Positions 1 through 8,978 of a stretch of DNA of 64,000 bases are shown piece after piece (within the stretch, counting starts at the first letter, position 1; each line of letters begins with the position of its first letter). The position numbers and the translations under genes were made by a program. Origin of the DNA: Vibrio kanaloae (lineage in GTDB: Bacteria; Pseudomonadota; Gammaproteobacteria; Enterobacterales; Vibrionaceae); NCBI RefSeq assembly GCF_024347535.1, contig NZ_AP025497.1, positions 2,914,001-2,978,000 of the forward strand. The letters run 5' to 3'. The notes below the pieces were generated by a model. That model was not told the DNA's origin. It made no database searches and saw nothing but the letters and a program-made list of their open reading frames with translations.

Positions 1-110
1 ATGCTTTTTTCATCTGCTTTGCAGTTTATCTTGTGATATTAAGTAACATTTGGAAGATCACTTCTTATATCAGAAAAGTATACCCTAAATAGAAAAGTAC
101 AGAAATACAA

Positions 111-139
111 CTAAACTAAACTAAACTAAACTAAACTAA
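111..139. repeat. CTAAA pentanucleotide tandem repeat
   Basis: Five perfect CTAAA units followed by a partial sixth (CTAA then G) lie in the non-coding stretch beyond the 3' end of the polysaccharide operon. Such short tandem arrays change length by slipped-strand mispairing. No gene in view reads through it. The rest of 1-241 holds only one weak hairpin. Confidence 0.85.
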
Positions 140-170
140 GATTGTGTATAACTTACATATGTGGTGGTTT

Positions 171-213
171 AAAGAGAAAAATATCCAATTTCAGAACATG
201 AATTTGGATATTT
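171..213 (-). terminator. Possible AT-rich terminator of the polysaccharide operon
   Basis: On the minus strand, about 30 bases after the last gene, a perfect 10-bp inverted repeat (179-188 with 204-213, 15-base loop) is followed by a T-rich run. The position fits an intrinsic terminator, but the stem is AT-rich and weak, and further operon genes could lie outside the window. Confidence 0.35.
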
Positions 214-241
214 CCAATGTGCGGCTAAGTGTTTAAAAAAA

Positions 242-1465
242 CTAACAAACATACTTTGTAAAAATAGATTCCATATCCGCTGCCATAGTATCTCGGCTAA
301 ACTTTGGTGCTGTTTCTATACTATTGTAACGTATTCGCTGATATAACTCTTTGTCCTCATGCAATTGCAAAATTGCAGCGGTAATTTGATCTACACTTTC
401 ACTTTCGACTACCAGACCTGAATTTGTATCTCGAATAATAGCGGTGGCTTCACCCTCTGGCACGCTCATTATCGTTGGTATCCCCATGCCCATGCATTCA
501 AAGATTTTAGAGGGTATAACTGTTTTAAAGAGATCGCTATTCACTAAGGGAACCAAAGAAACATCGCAAAGAGACCATAACTTAGGCATCATCTCTTTTG
601 GTTGCCTATCAATTAATACAACGTTTTTAAGCTGTTTCTTTTCGACAAGATCAACGACCTTTTGTCTTGCTGCACCACCACCTGCAAATACGACCCGAAT
701 ATCATCATTGTTTTGCAAGCGTTCAGCTACATCCACGATATGTTCTAGGCCATGTGCCATACCGTGAGTACCAATGTAACCTGCTACAAACTTACCTTCC
801 AAGTCATATTGTTCCGCTAAACCAGTGTATTTGGATAACGACGGTTCATACTTAGTCAAATCAACACCATTTAAAACAACCTCTATTTTTTCTCTATCCA
901 CTCCACGCTCAATCAATTCCTTTTTAAAGGCATGGGTTACCGAAACAATGGAATCGGCTCTTCGATATAAAAACATTTCTATTCTTTCTAGCATACGAAT
1001 AGCAAAGCTGTCCTTCATAGCACCAACCGCTGTAATAGACGCAGGCCATATATCGCGTAGCTCAAACACAAACGGTTTTCTACGAACGGCTGATAACGCC
1101 CAACCAGCGCATGCACAGAAGAACTGAGGTGAAGTCGCTACGATGACATCCGGCTTTTTCTGAAACAGCCCTGCGATAAAGCCCGTCACCATAAAAGACA
1201 TGTAATCCAGAATACGCTTTACAAAACCTTCATTTGCAGTAATGAACGTTTTGACACGAACGACATTTATGCCATCGAGATCATGAGTTTGATACCAGCG
1301 GTTTTTAAAACCATCAAATACCTTACCCTCAGGAAAGTTTGGTGCGCACGTAATCACCGTCACTTTATGCCCCGCTTGCACCCAACGGATAGCATGTTCA
1401 TAAGTTCTGGTTGCTGGCGCATTGCCTTCTGGCGGAAAGTTATCAGTAAGAAAAAGAATATGCAT
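242..1465 (-). CDS. Glycosyltransferase family 4, WbuB-like
   Basis: This 407-residue GT-B glycosyltransferase is predicted to add one sugar from a nucleotide donor to the lipid-linked repeat unit on the cytoplasmic face of the inner membrane. The N-terminal MHILFLTDNFPPEGNAPATR and the internal FELRDIWPASI motif are typical of the WbuB/WcaI branch of GT4. The C-terminal half carries the donor-site pattern (VIPSKIFECMGMGIPTI). In E. coli O-antigen loci WbuB transfers N-acetyl-L-fucosamine, but no FucNAc synthesis genes are visible here, so the substrate is open. It starts two bases after the heparinase-like gene stops and is the last operon gene seen. Confidence 0.9.
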   Translation of the reverse strand: MHILFLTDNFPPEGNAPATRTYEHAIRWVQAGHKVTVITCAPNFPEGKVFDGFKNRWYQTHDLDGINVVRVKTFITANEGFVKRILDYMSFMVTGFIAGLFQKKPDVIVATSPQFFCACAGWALSAVRRKPFVFELRDIWPASITAVGAMKDSFAIRMLERIEMFLYRRADSIVSVTHAFKKELIERGVDREKIEVVLNGVDLTKYEPSLSKYTGLAEQYDLEGKFVAGYIGTHGMAHGLEHIVDVAERLQNNDDIRVVFAGGGAARQKVVDLVEKKQLKNVVLIDRQPKEMMPKLWSLCDVSLVPLVNSDLFKTVIPSKIFECMGMGIPTIMSVPEGEATAIIRDTNSGLVVESESVDQITAAILQLHEDKELYQRIRYNSIETAPKFSRDTMAADMESIFTKYVC

Positions 1466-1467
1466 TG

Positions 1468-3096
1468 CTACGCTCGCCTTAAAACAAAGTTTACTTCATT
1501 CTGTTTAAAATTTAATACCAACTTTTTATTGGCTATCGATAAGCCAAATTCAGGATGCCATGTCGTCTCAATTACCTTAATGTCAGCACCTTCAGCGTTA
1601 ATCGTGTATTTAGTACCGTTCGGCAAGTGGAGTTGAACTTGACTAGAGTTATTTACCCCTTCAACTCTAACATCAGGATGGAGGTGATAATGGGCTTCTG
1701 CGTGGTTATACGTACCCGTTAGGTTGTCAATAATAAATAAGTCACCTTCCGTTAGTTTCCACTTTCTAGTGTGCGTCACTTTACCAGGCAAGCGCATGTA
1801 ACCATCATGAGAACATTCAACACTAATGCCGCCCTCATTATCCGTAATGAACGGTTGACTAGGGTATGCACGTCTTGCTACGCGAAATCCACTCCAGACT
1901 TCAGATGAATCCATGTCATCAACCACTACCGTATTATGAGTTTCGGTTTTGCGCTGCCTTAGTCTTTCTTCACCTAAGCCATAAACCGATGTCCCACTGT
2001 TTACAAGTACTCGGTGACCATCAATACTCAACTCAAATGAAAGTGTATCAGCATGAGCATGACCGGGGATGTAATCAGGTCCTACTTTTGCGACATCAAT
2101 GATTAGCTTTTTAACTTGGTCTTTAACCACCACATAACCACTTTCTTTTAGAGAGGTAACTTGATCTTTATTAGTGGCGGGAATCGTAATCTTGAGCACT
2201 TCGGCATAGCGTTGCAAATTAACCAACTTGGGAGCAATACCCATAGCTGAGTCATTAAAAAAAGATACGTCACCATCGGGATGTTGCATGTGTTCAGCCC
2301 ATGACAACATTTTTCCAATGAGTTCACACCAGTATTGACTGGTCGCTTTCGGAATCTTATATGGGTAGACAAGGCTTAACTGATACAAATCAAGTATATC
2401 GGCAAGGATGGTGTTGTGATACATAGGCGTTAGTTCAAAATTACCGCCATCAGCAAGAATTTGCTCTGGGATTTCTTCTTTTAAAATACCTAAGCCACGC
2501 TTTAACCATTCATCAGCCAATTCCCCTTTGAAATAACAACCAGAAAACAACAAAGCTTTTGCGTTTGCAAATAAGTGGTTGCCAAGTAAGTGATACTCTA
2601 ATTGCTGCTCTAAGGCTTGAACCTGCAATGACAAACTAGCCAGCCATTCTTCTTTTGGTTCATTACCAGACAAGAACCATTTAATCCAATTTACCGACCT
2701 AAGTGAAATGGTATAAGGCTCCCATCCATTTCCTATCATCTTCGGATTTTGTTTTATCCATGTATTGACCAAACTATGATGAATTTCAATTCTGTCTTGC
2801 CACCCAGACTGGTTTAGGTCATCGAAGTAATGCAAATTATAAAGCCAAAGTTTAGCTTTTGTTGCGTCATTCCAGTCACTAACCGTATCTACGACATTCA
2901 AAAATTCAAACTGACCATTGCCTTGATAGCATGAATTTAAGACCGAAAATGTTTGCCAACCTGTTGTTGATACTTCGTTTAAGGTTACTTCTGGTTTTGT
3001 AAATTTAACCTTCGTGAACCGTCGTGACATACGGTTACTGAATTGAATGGGCTTTAAGTACTTGAGAGTGCGGTAAAGCTTTAAAATTTTATTCAT
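1468..3096 (-). CDS. Heparinase II/III-like protein in a polysaccharide locus
   Basis: About 542 residues. The C-terminal half (from about residue 330) matches the heparinase II/III beta-sandwich, with GHAHADTLSFEL, an NSGTSVYG segment and ETHNTVVVDD. The N-terminal half looks like the alpha-helical toroid of alginate lyase-type proteins. Secreted family members cleave uronic-acid glycans by beta-elimination, but no signal peptide is visible, so a cytoplasmic role on a precursor or lipid-linked glycan is inferred. I chose the ATG at 3096 over an in-frame TTG at 3102. A terminator-like hairpin sits directly upstream. Proteins like this often neighbour the fused oxidoreductase seen here; the role of the pair is not known to me. 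Confidence 0.85.
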   Translation of the reverse strand: MNKILKLYRTLKYLKPIQFSNRMSRRFTKVKFTKPEVTLNEVSTTGWQTFSVLNSCYQGNGQFEFLNVVDTVSDWNDATKAKLWLYNLHYFDDLNQSGWQDRIEIHHSLVNTWIKQNPKMIGNGWEPYTISLRSVNWIKWFLSGNEPKEEWLASLSLQVQALEQQLEYHLLGNHLFANAKALLFSGCYFKGELADEWLKRGLGILKEEIPEQILADGGNFELTPMYHNTILADILDLYQLSLVYPYKIPKATSQYWCELIGKMLSWAEHMQHPDGDVSFFNDSAMGIAPKLVNLQRYAEVLKITIPATNKDQVTSLKESGYVVVKDQVKKLIIDVAKVGPDYIPGHAHADTLSFELSIDGHRVLVNSGTSVYGLGEERLRQRKTETHNTVVVDDMDSSEVWSGFRVARRAYPSQPFITDNEGGISVECSHDGYMRLPGKVTHTRKWKLTEGDLFIIDNLTGTYNHAEAHYHLHPDVRVEGVNNSSQVQLHLPNGTKYTINAEGADIKVIETTWHPEFGLSIANKKLVLNFKQNEVNFVLRRA

Positions 3097-3100
3097 ATCC

Positions 3101-3124
3101 AAAAAAAGGGGCCTTAGCCCCCTT
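3101..3124 (-). terminator. Intra-operon intrinsic terminator
   Basis: On the minus strand a 6-bp GC-rich stem (3119-3124 pairing with 3106-3111, loop of 7) is followed by a run of seven T residues. It lies between the fused oxidoreductase gene and the start of the heparinase-like gene. Because the operon begins at an ops site, RfaH-modified polymerase could read through it. Confidence 0.65.
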
Positions 3125-3143
3125 ATTACCCTTTACTGGTGAT

Positions 3144-5264
3144 TTACTTTCTAAGTTGCTCTGCTACTAGGCATGAAACCCTCGCAACTTCAATGATTTC
3201 ATCAAATTTAATCGGTGATGCAGAGCCTTGTTTAATACTATCAACAAACGCCTTAGAACAATCATTTTGTCCTTTGTCTTGGCTCGACAATTTCATTTTA
3301 CTAAACCCTTTCCAACCAAAACCAACCAGTTTTCTGAAGTTATCGAGTTGCAGAACTGCACCATTGGCGAACACTTCAATTCGTTCTTTCGGAAAGTCTT
3401 TACCGCCATTAGCAAAGTAATGAATAGTACCGATTGAACCATCTTCAAATGATAGTGTGATGCTAGCTTTGTCTTCACGGATAGCAACGCCAGGCGCATC
3501 ACCCATACACATCGAATTAAAGCCTGTAATTTTACACCCAGCTAAATGACGCATTAGGTCGATATAATGACACGCTTCACCAATAATTCGCCCACCACCT
3601 ACTGTAGGATCTTGAGTCCAATGATCAGAAGGGATATCGCCAGCGTTCATTGTCATGATGAACGTTTTAGGGCCTTTAACAGAAGATAAGAGCGCTTTCA
3701 TTTTCACAACATGTGGTGCAAAACGTCGATTATAGCCAACCATTACTTTAGGTTTAGTTTGGCTTTCATTAAAGGCGTTTTCAATAAGGTCGATTTCAGA
3801 CTCAGCAAGCGCTAAAGGCTTCTCGACAAACACGTGCTTTTCAGCGGTAATAGCATCAATAGTTTGTTGAGCATGCAGGTTGTGCTGCGTCGCAATAACT
3901 ACTGTATCAATAGCTTTATCAGCTAGCACATCCGCATAGTCAGTTGACGCTTTAACAAAGCCTTGCTTTTTACCGTGGTGCACTGCGCTCATACCTGCGC
4001 TAGTCACCACTGTATTTAATCCAGCACCTGCATTTTTAAAAGCGGGCATCAAAACACGTGACGCATAATTCCCAGCACCAACGAATGCACAAGACGCAGA
4101 AGACGGAGCTGAAGTATTTTCTGACTTTAGAGTTACAGAACGAGCTGTTAATACTGCGGCATCATTGTTTGGATAATCGAGAACAATACCTAAAGATGAT
4201 TTGTCATCTAGGCACTTATATGCTTCAAGCGCGTCGTCAATCGCATAGCGGTGAGTAATAAGCGGTTTAACATCCAGTGCTCCAGAAGCCATCATATCCA
4301 AAATAGCTTCGAAGTTTCGCTGCTCAGTCCAGCGAACGAAACCAACAGGATAATCGTTCCCGTTATCTTCATATCCAGTGTCATAACGACCTGGACCATA
4401 AGAACAAGACACTTGGAATGTGAGTTCTTTAGCAAAAAAATCGGCGCGAGAAATCTCTTGTCCAATAACACCGACAAGCACAATGCGGCCACGTTGACGA
4501 CACATTGTTGCTGCTTGGCTTAGTGGTTCACTACTCTTCGTTGAAGCGGTAATGATAACACCATCAACACCACGGCCTCGTGAAAATGCCTCAGCCGCTT
4601 TAATTGCATCTTCGCCTTTAGACAAATCGACTGTCTCAGCACCTAGTTGGCGCGCCAATTCACATTTGGTCGAATCAAAATCAATGCCTAGCACTCGACA
4701 ACCATTTGCACGAAGTAATTGAACTGTAATCAGTCCAATTAACCCAAGGCCGGTAACAACTACGCATTCACCCAGTGTCGGATTAATAAGACGAACGCCT
4801 TGAAGACCAATAGCGCCTAAAACCGTAAAAGCTGCTGATTCGTCATCAACATTATCAGGAACTTTTGCACATAAGTTTTTAGGTACACGAACTACTTCAG
4901 CGTGATTGCCGTTGGAAACTATACGAGTACCTATATCAAAACTTGTATCACCGCTGTCAAGAACTGTACCTACATTGCAGTAACCAAGGGGAAGAGGCTG
5001 ATCAAGCTTAGAGCGTACGGCGTCAACAGTGGGCATCAAGCCATCTGTTTTAATCTTACCTAGCACCATTTTAACTTTATCGGGTTGCTGGCGTGCTTTG
5101 TCGATGAAGTTAGCCTTACCGAAATCAATTAACATACGCTCCGTTCCCGCCGACACTAAGGTTTTGTTCGAACAAATTAACAAACTGCCTTTTTTAGTTT
5201 GCGGACATGGAACTTCTACTAGACTAGTTTCCCCATTACTTATATTTTGTAATACTTGTCTCAT
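3144..5264 (-). CDS. Two-domain oxidoreductase: zinc-type dehydrogenase fused to Gfo/Idh/MocA
   Basis: This 706-residue protein joins two oxidoreductases. Residues about 1-345 form a medium-chain alcohol dehydrogenase-like domain with a nucleotide site at VVTGLGLIGL; the usual catalytic-zinc cysteine is not obvious. Residues about 385-706 form a Gfo/Idh/MocA domain with a second Rossmann motif (CAFVGAGNYASR) and the family EKP motif (HVFVEKPLALAE). Such fusions occur in polysaccharide loci beside heparinase-like genes. A redox change of a nucleotide or lipid-linked sugar is the natural inference, but the substrate is unknown. Eight bases separate it from the hisF2 stop upstream. Confidence 0.85.
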   Translation of the reverse strand: MRQVLQNISNGETSLVEVPCPQTKKGSLLICSNKTLVSAGTERMLIDFGKANFIDKARQQPDKVKMVLGKIKTDGLMPTVDAVRSKLDQPLPLGYCNVGTVLDSGDTSFDIGTRIVSNGNHAEVVRVPKNLCAKVPDNVDDESAAFTVLGAIGLQGVRLINPTLGECVVVTGLGLIGLITVQLLRANGCRVLGIDFDSTKCELARQLGAETVDLSKGEDAIKAAEAFSRGRGVDGVIITASTKSSEPLSQAATMCRQRGRIVLVGVIGQEISRADFFAKELTFQVSCSYGPGRYDTGYEDNGNDYPVGFVRWTEQRNFEAILDMMASGALDVKPLITHRYAIDDALEAYKCLDDKSSLGIVLDYPNNDAAVLTARSVTLKSENTSAPSSASCAFVGAGNYASRVLMPAFKNAGAGLNTVVTSAGMSAVHHGKKQGFVKASTDYADVLADKAIDTVVIATQHNLHAQQTIDAITAEKHVFVEKPLALAESEIDLIENAFNESQTKPKVMVGYNRRFAPHVVKMKALLSSVKGPKTFIMTMNAGDIPSDHWTQDPTVGGGRIIGEACHYIDLMRHLAGCKITGFNSMCMGDAPGVAIREDKASITLSFEDGSIGTIHYFANGGKDFPKERIEVFANGAVLQLDNFRKLVGFGWKGFSKMKLSSQDKGQNDCSKAFVDSIKQGSASPIKFDEIIEVARVSCLVAEQLRK

Positions 5265-5271
5265 ATCTTAC

Positions 5272-6036
5272 TCACATTTTATATATTAATTCTTTTTCAG
5301 TTTTATTTGGGTAACTAATCAGCACTGCACGATACTTACCCTTGAACACAAAAAGACTTCCAGCTGCCAACCCAATTGGATTATGCTCTCGAGCAGCGTT
5401 ACCTATATCCTCATAAGAGCTAGCACCACCACAAACAGTAAAAGGGATAATAAGCTCAGACTTCAAGCGACTAATTAGCTGATGGTCATAGCCTTTTTGT
5501 GTGCCATCCAAATCAATATTATTGATAATAATTTCACCAGCCCCTAATAATTGAAACTCTCTCAGTAGTTCAAATAAACCCTTTTTAACTGGCTTAGTGC
5601 CGTTATGCGTGTATGCCTTATAGCCGCTAAATAGTTTCTTTTTAACATCCAAAACAACTACTACACTTTGGTTACCGACTTGAGTTGCGATATCTGAGAT
5701 TAGTTTGGGATTATCAATCGCAGCAGAACTAAGCGCTACCTTTTCTACGCCTAGAGCCAAAATAGATTGCGCCTGCTCAAGTGTTTTGATGCCACCACCA
5801 TAACAAAGTGGCATTCTGCATTCAGCGGCCAAGTGCTCAATCACTTTCAAATCTGGATCTGCATTATTTACTGTCGCATCGATATCAAAAACCGTTAGCT
5901 CATCCACTTCTTTTTCGTTAAAAATTCTAACAGCGTTAAGTGGATCTCCTACATATTTATCATCACTGAACTTTGTTGTTTTCACTAACCCCTTGTCTCT
6001 GATAAGCAAAACAGGAATAATTCTAGACTTGAGCAT
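5272..6036 (-). CDS. hisF2: HisF2/WbuZ-type cyclase-like subunit of the acetamidino module
   Basis: A 254-residue TIM-barrel paralogue of the HisF subunit of imidazole glycerol phosphate synthase. MLKSRIIPVLLI, VFDIDATVNN, the phosphate loop PLCYGGGI and FTVCGGAS are family features. In O-antigen loci HisH2-HisF2 act with a WbpG/PseA-type sugar amidotransferase, apparently supplying ammonia to turn an N-acetyl group into an acetamidino group. I chose ATG 6036, preceded by a GAGG site at good spacing, over TTG 6051. It overlaps hisH2 by 14 bases, suggesting translational coupling. Its position away from the his operon argues against histidine synthesis. Confidence 0.88.
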   Translation of the reverse strand: MLKSRIIPVLLIRDKGLVKTTKFSDDKYVGDPLNAVRIFNEKEVDELTVFDIDATVNNADPDLKVIEHLAAECRMPLCYGGGIKTLEQAQSILALGVEKVALSSAAIDNPKLISDIATQVGNQSVVVVLDVKKKLFSGYKAYTHNGTKPVKKGLFELLREFQLLGAGEIIINNIDLDGTQKGYDHQLISRLKSELIIPFTVCGGASSYEDIGNAAREHNPIGLAAGSLFVFKGKYRAVLISYPNKTEKELIYKM

Positions 6037-6637
6037 TAGCGACCTCAGCAAAGTTTTTTAAAACAGTAATCCCTGCTTTGTGACTTTTCTCTGGATGACA
6101 TTGAATACCGAAGATATTGTCTTTATTAACAACACAGCCGATTGAGTTTGAGTATTCTGCAGAAGCAATAACATGCTCATAGTCAGAATCAAAATGATAA
6201 GAGTGTAAGAAGTAAAATTCAGGTTTTTCTTCTAAGTCTTTAAATATTGGGTTTTCTAATAAAGATAATTGATTCCACCCCATATGTGGTAAAGGGTAGT
6301 TTTCTTTTGTTTCAAACTTTCTGACAGCCGTCTTTAACCAAGCCAGTCCCTCTGAATTACCTTCGTCACTCTTCATAGCCATCATTTGCATTCCGACGCA
6401 GATTCCGATAATTGGAACTTTTTCATTCAAAACCAAATCGTCTAATGTCTCTCGAAGACCTGATTCATTAAGTTTATGCATAGCATAATCAAATGATCCA
6501 ACACCAGGTAAAATAATACCTGAAGCACCTTTCAGCGACTCTACAGTTGAAGCATAAACGAAAGGGATATTGAGTCTATTATAGATATTACCAAATGCTC
6601 GAATGTTACCTAAACCATAATCAACGATTGCAATCAA
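6023..6637 (-). CDS. hisH2: HisH2/WbuY-type glutamine amidotransferase
   Basis: A 204-residue class I glutamine amidotransferase that releases ammonia from glutamine. MIAIVDYGLGN opens the fold, the nucleophile cysteine lies in GICVGMQMM near residue 80, and the histidine-glutamate dyad is in IQCHPEKSH. It is a HisH paralogue expected to pair with the neighbouring HisF-like protein in acetamidino-sugar formation. Its start overlaps the end of the amidotransferase gene by four bases, and its end overlaps hisF2, so the three genes form one translational unit. Confidence 0.88.
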   Translation of the reverse strand: MIAIVDYGLGNIRAFGNIYNRLNIPFVYASTVESLKGASGIILPGVGSFDYAMHKLNESGLRETLDDLVLNEKVPIIGICVGMQMMAMKSDEGNSEGLAWLKTAVRKFETKENYPLPHMGWNQLSLLENPIFKDLEEKPEFYFLHSYHFDSDYEHVIASAEYSNSIGCVVNKDNIFGIQCHPEKSHKAGITVLKNFAEVANAQV

Positions 6638-7773
6638 CGTTTGCCACCTTTCTCAATACCTAGCCCTTTAAGTACTTTAGCTCCAATATCATAGATACCT
6701 TGCATCGACTTATAATCCTTGTAAGTTTTATTTGGCGCATCGAAATAAGTCTGTAATTCAGTTGTTGATATACCTAATTTATTAGCAATATATTCAAACT
6801 CTTGACGTACTTGCTCGTCGGTCATTGCAGGTTGCTTAAGCTCTTCTAATGCGTCTTCTCTCGTCATTTGGTCAGTTAGAATTAGGCTAGAAAATTGCAC
6901 TTTCCTAGTATCATAACCAAATTTTTGTGGAAGCCAGTAGCCTTCATAGAAACGAGTAAAACGGGATTCAAAATGTTTTTGAGGATAACGCTGATATCCA
7001 AACTTATCCTCTAACAACTTAGTTGCCTCTTCTTTATCATATTTCATATAATCTAGAGGCCTAGTTAGTTTAATGCCTTTTATATATGGTAAATATATTT
7101 TATGCCATAAGATATTAGTTACAGGGTATGTTTTAATAGGACGTTGGCCAAATCTATTATGTATATCCTTCAATTGTCTAGAATCAGATTGATAGTACAT
7201 CCATTCTAAAGGATTTCTTGTACATTCTGTAGAGTAGTTACCACCAGTAAGAATATTCTTAATTCCATGTTTAGATGCAAATTTATACATGGTCGCAAAA
7301 AAGGCATGGTCTTGAGGGGTATCTATATGTGAAACTCCTGATTTGAAAAATGAAAGTTGCAAATCTTTCATCTCTTCCCAATTAATCACTTCCGTATATA
7401 AATCTAATCCTAGGCCATCCACCATTCGCTGAATATTATTTACAGCTTCTTGCGAGTTCCAACCAGCATCTACGTGAAAAACCAAAGGACGAAGTCCCAT
7501 TTTTTCAACAGCGAGATATAATAAATATGAACTATCAACTCCGCCGCTCATTCCCATAAGGCAATCAAAATCATGCCCCTTACCTTCTTTTTTAATTTTA
7601 GTTGCTAGTTCTAGAAGAGCATCATCACAAATACCGTTAGGGTTCCACTTAGGTAGTATCATCGCCTTAAAAGTATTGCAGTGATCGCAAACGCCATCCC
7701 CGTCAAAAACAATCTTCGAATCAGTCGTATCCATGACACAGTTAGAACAAATTTGGGTTATATTTTTCATCAT
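6634..7773 (-). CDS. N-acetyl sugar amidotransferase (WbpG/PseA/WbuX family)
   Basis: A 379-residue PP-loop ATPase. The ATP motif GMSGGVDSSYLLY lies near residue 75, after a cysteine cluster (CSNCVMD and CDHC) that suggests a bound metal. Family members use ATP and ammonia to convert a sugar acetamido group to acetamidino, as in PseA (pseudaminic acid) and WbpG (ManNAc3NAmA). HisH2 and HisF2 follow immediately with a four-base overlap. The target sugar here is unknown; GalNAcA or ManNAcA derivatives are the precursors this locus can make. Start ATG 7773 or the adjacent ATG 7770. Confidence 0.9.
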   Translation of the reverse strand: MMKNITQICSNCVMDTTDSKIVFDGDGVCDHCNTFKAMILPKWNPNGICDDALLELATKIKKEGKGHDFDCLMGMSGGVDSSYLLYLAVEKMGLRPLVFHVDAGWNSQEAVNNIQRMVDGLGLDLYTEVINWEEMKDLQLSFFKSGVSHIDTPQDHAFFATMYKFASKHGIKNILTGGNYSTECTRNPLEWMYYQSDSRQLKDIHNRFGQRPIKTYPVTNILWHKIYLPYIKGIKLTRPLDYMKYDKEEATKLLEDKFGYQRYPQKHFESRFTRFYEGYWLPQKFGYDTRKVQFSSLILTDQMTREDALEELKQPAMTDEQVRQEFEYIANKLGISTTELQTYFDAPNKTYKDYKSMQGIYDIGAKVLKGLGIEKGGKR

Positions 7774-7817
7774 AAAGTACTCATTAAAAATTAATTAGCG
7801 AAAAGGAACTATTACAG

Positions 7818-8978
7818 CTACTCTAATCCGATAGATCTGCGTGCTATACTGCTGTAACAAAACTCTTTCCCTTTTATTTGAGAAACTCGCTTCATCTCGT
7901 TAAGGGCTTCACGCTTATTGTAAACATATACTATCGCTTCATATAACTGCTCTGGGCAAGACTCTTCAAGCATTATACAATTGCCACCTAAATCTACATG
8001 TTCCATTCCCGACCACCGTTTGAAAATGCACGGAACCCCTAAACCTACGGCTTGCTCCCATAATACAGAATGCGTACCTGGAAAAACTGCAATATCAGAG
8101 GACAAAAACATTCGATAAATATCTTCTTGCTTAGACCAACCAGCGAAAATAATGTTTTCATTTCGCTTTGCTTTATTAATTAAAGGCTCCATATCTGGCG
8201 TAGATTCTCCGAACACCAACAATTTGGTATCTGAAAGCGAAAGCTTATTAAACACCTCTATAAGGAGGTGGATTTTTTTCCTTTCGTCAATTTTACCGCC
8301 AGTAACTATGACAAAGTCTGTTGTAGAAATGTCATACATAGCCCTCACACTATCTCTTATCACAGAAATATCTTCAGTCGCTAACAAAGAATCATCATAA
8401 CCTAAAGGAAGCAACTCAATTTTACTTTTGTCAATCTTGTACATGTCGGAGAAAAAATCTGATCTCAAAGGTGTTACACCAAAAAATGTCTCAACATAGG
8501 GTTCTATTTTCTTCGCACACCAACGATAAATTACACCGTGCAAAAAGTATTTGGATAGAGCACTTCTGGCACTGTTAATAAAATCAGTGTGACCATCAGC
8601 GTAAACTTTGACATTTGGCCTTAATTTGACGTAATTGACGATAGTTAAAACATCTATAAATTGTATGTCGTGTAGGAATATAATGTCTGGTTCGAATTGA
8701 AGAAGTTGATCTTTTAACCCTTTATATAACCTAAATTTTCGGGCAATTTTGGGGGGTAACCATTCAACATAAGGTAGTCGTGTAACAGGAATGTCATATT
8801 CATTTACATATGTGGATTCAGTAACGTAACAAAGGGTTTTATTCTCACTATAAGTTTCTGTTGAGGCAACAATATATACATCATGACCGTCAAGCTTATG
8901 ATACTTGGGCAGAATATTCTCTTGATAACCATAGTTGTCAATGTAAAATGCAGCTAAGCAACAATGCATTATCTTCAT
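7818..8978 (-). CDS. Glycosyltransferase family 4
   Basis: A 386-residue GT-B type transferase. The C-terminal half shows a GT4 donor-binding region (TGGKIDERKKIHLLIEVF, later AVFPGTHSVLWEQAVGLGVP). It probably adds one residue to the undecaprenyl-linked repeat unit. The start codon overlaps the stop of the upstream acyltransferase gene by one base. Donor and acceptor cannot be read from the sequence. It has no signal peptide and is expected to act at the cytoplasmic membrane face. Confidence 0.85.
   Translation of the reverse strand: MKIMHCCLAAFYIDNYGYQENILPKYHKLDGHDVYIVASTETYSENKTLCYVTESTYVNEYDIPVTRLPYVEWLPPKIARKFRLYKGLKDQLLQFEPDIIFLHDIQFIDVLTIVNYVKLRPNVKVYADGHTDFINSARSALSKYFLHGVIYRWCAKKIEPYVETFFGVTPLRSDFFSDMYKIDKSKIELLPLGYDDSLLATEDISVIRDSVRAMYDISTTDFVIVTGGKIDERKKIHLLIEVFNKLSLSDTKLLVFGESTPDMEPLINKAKRNENIIFAGWSKQEDIYRMFLSSDIAVFPGTHSVLWEQAVGLGVPCIFKRWSGMEHVDLGGNCIMLEESCPEQLYEAIVYVYNKREALNEMKRVSQIKGKEFCYSSIARRSIGLE

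Noticed and set aside
5272-6637. HisH and HisF as histidine biosynthesis genes
   Set aside because: No other his genes are nearby, and they overlap each other and a sugar amidotransferase gene, the known acetamidino arrangement.
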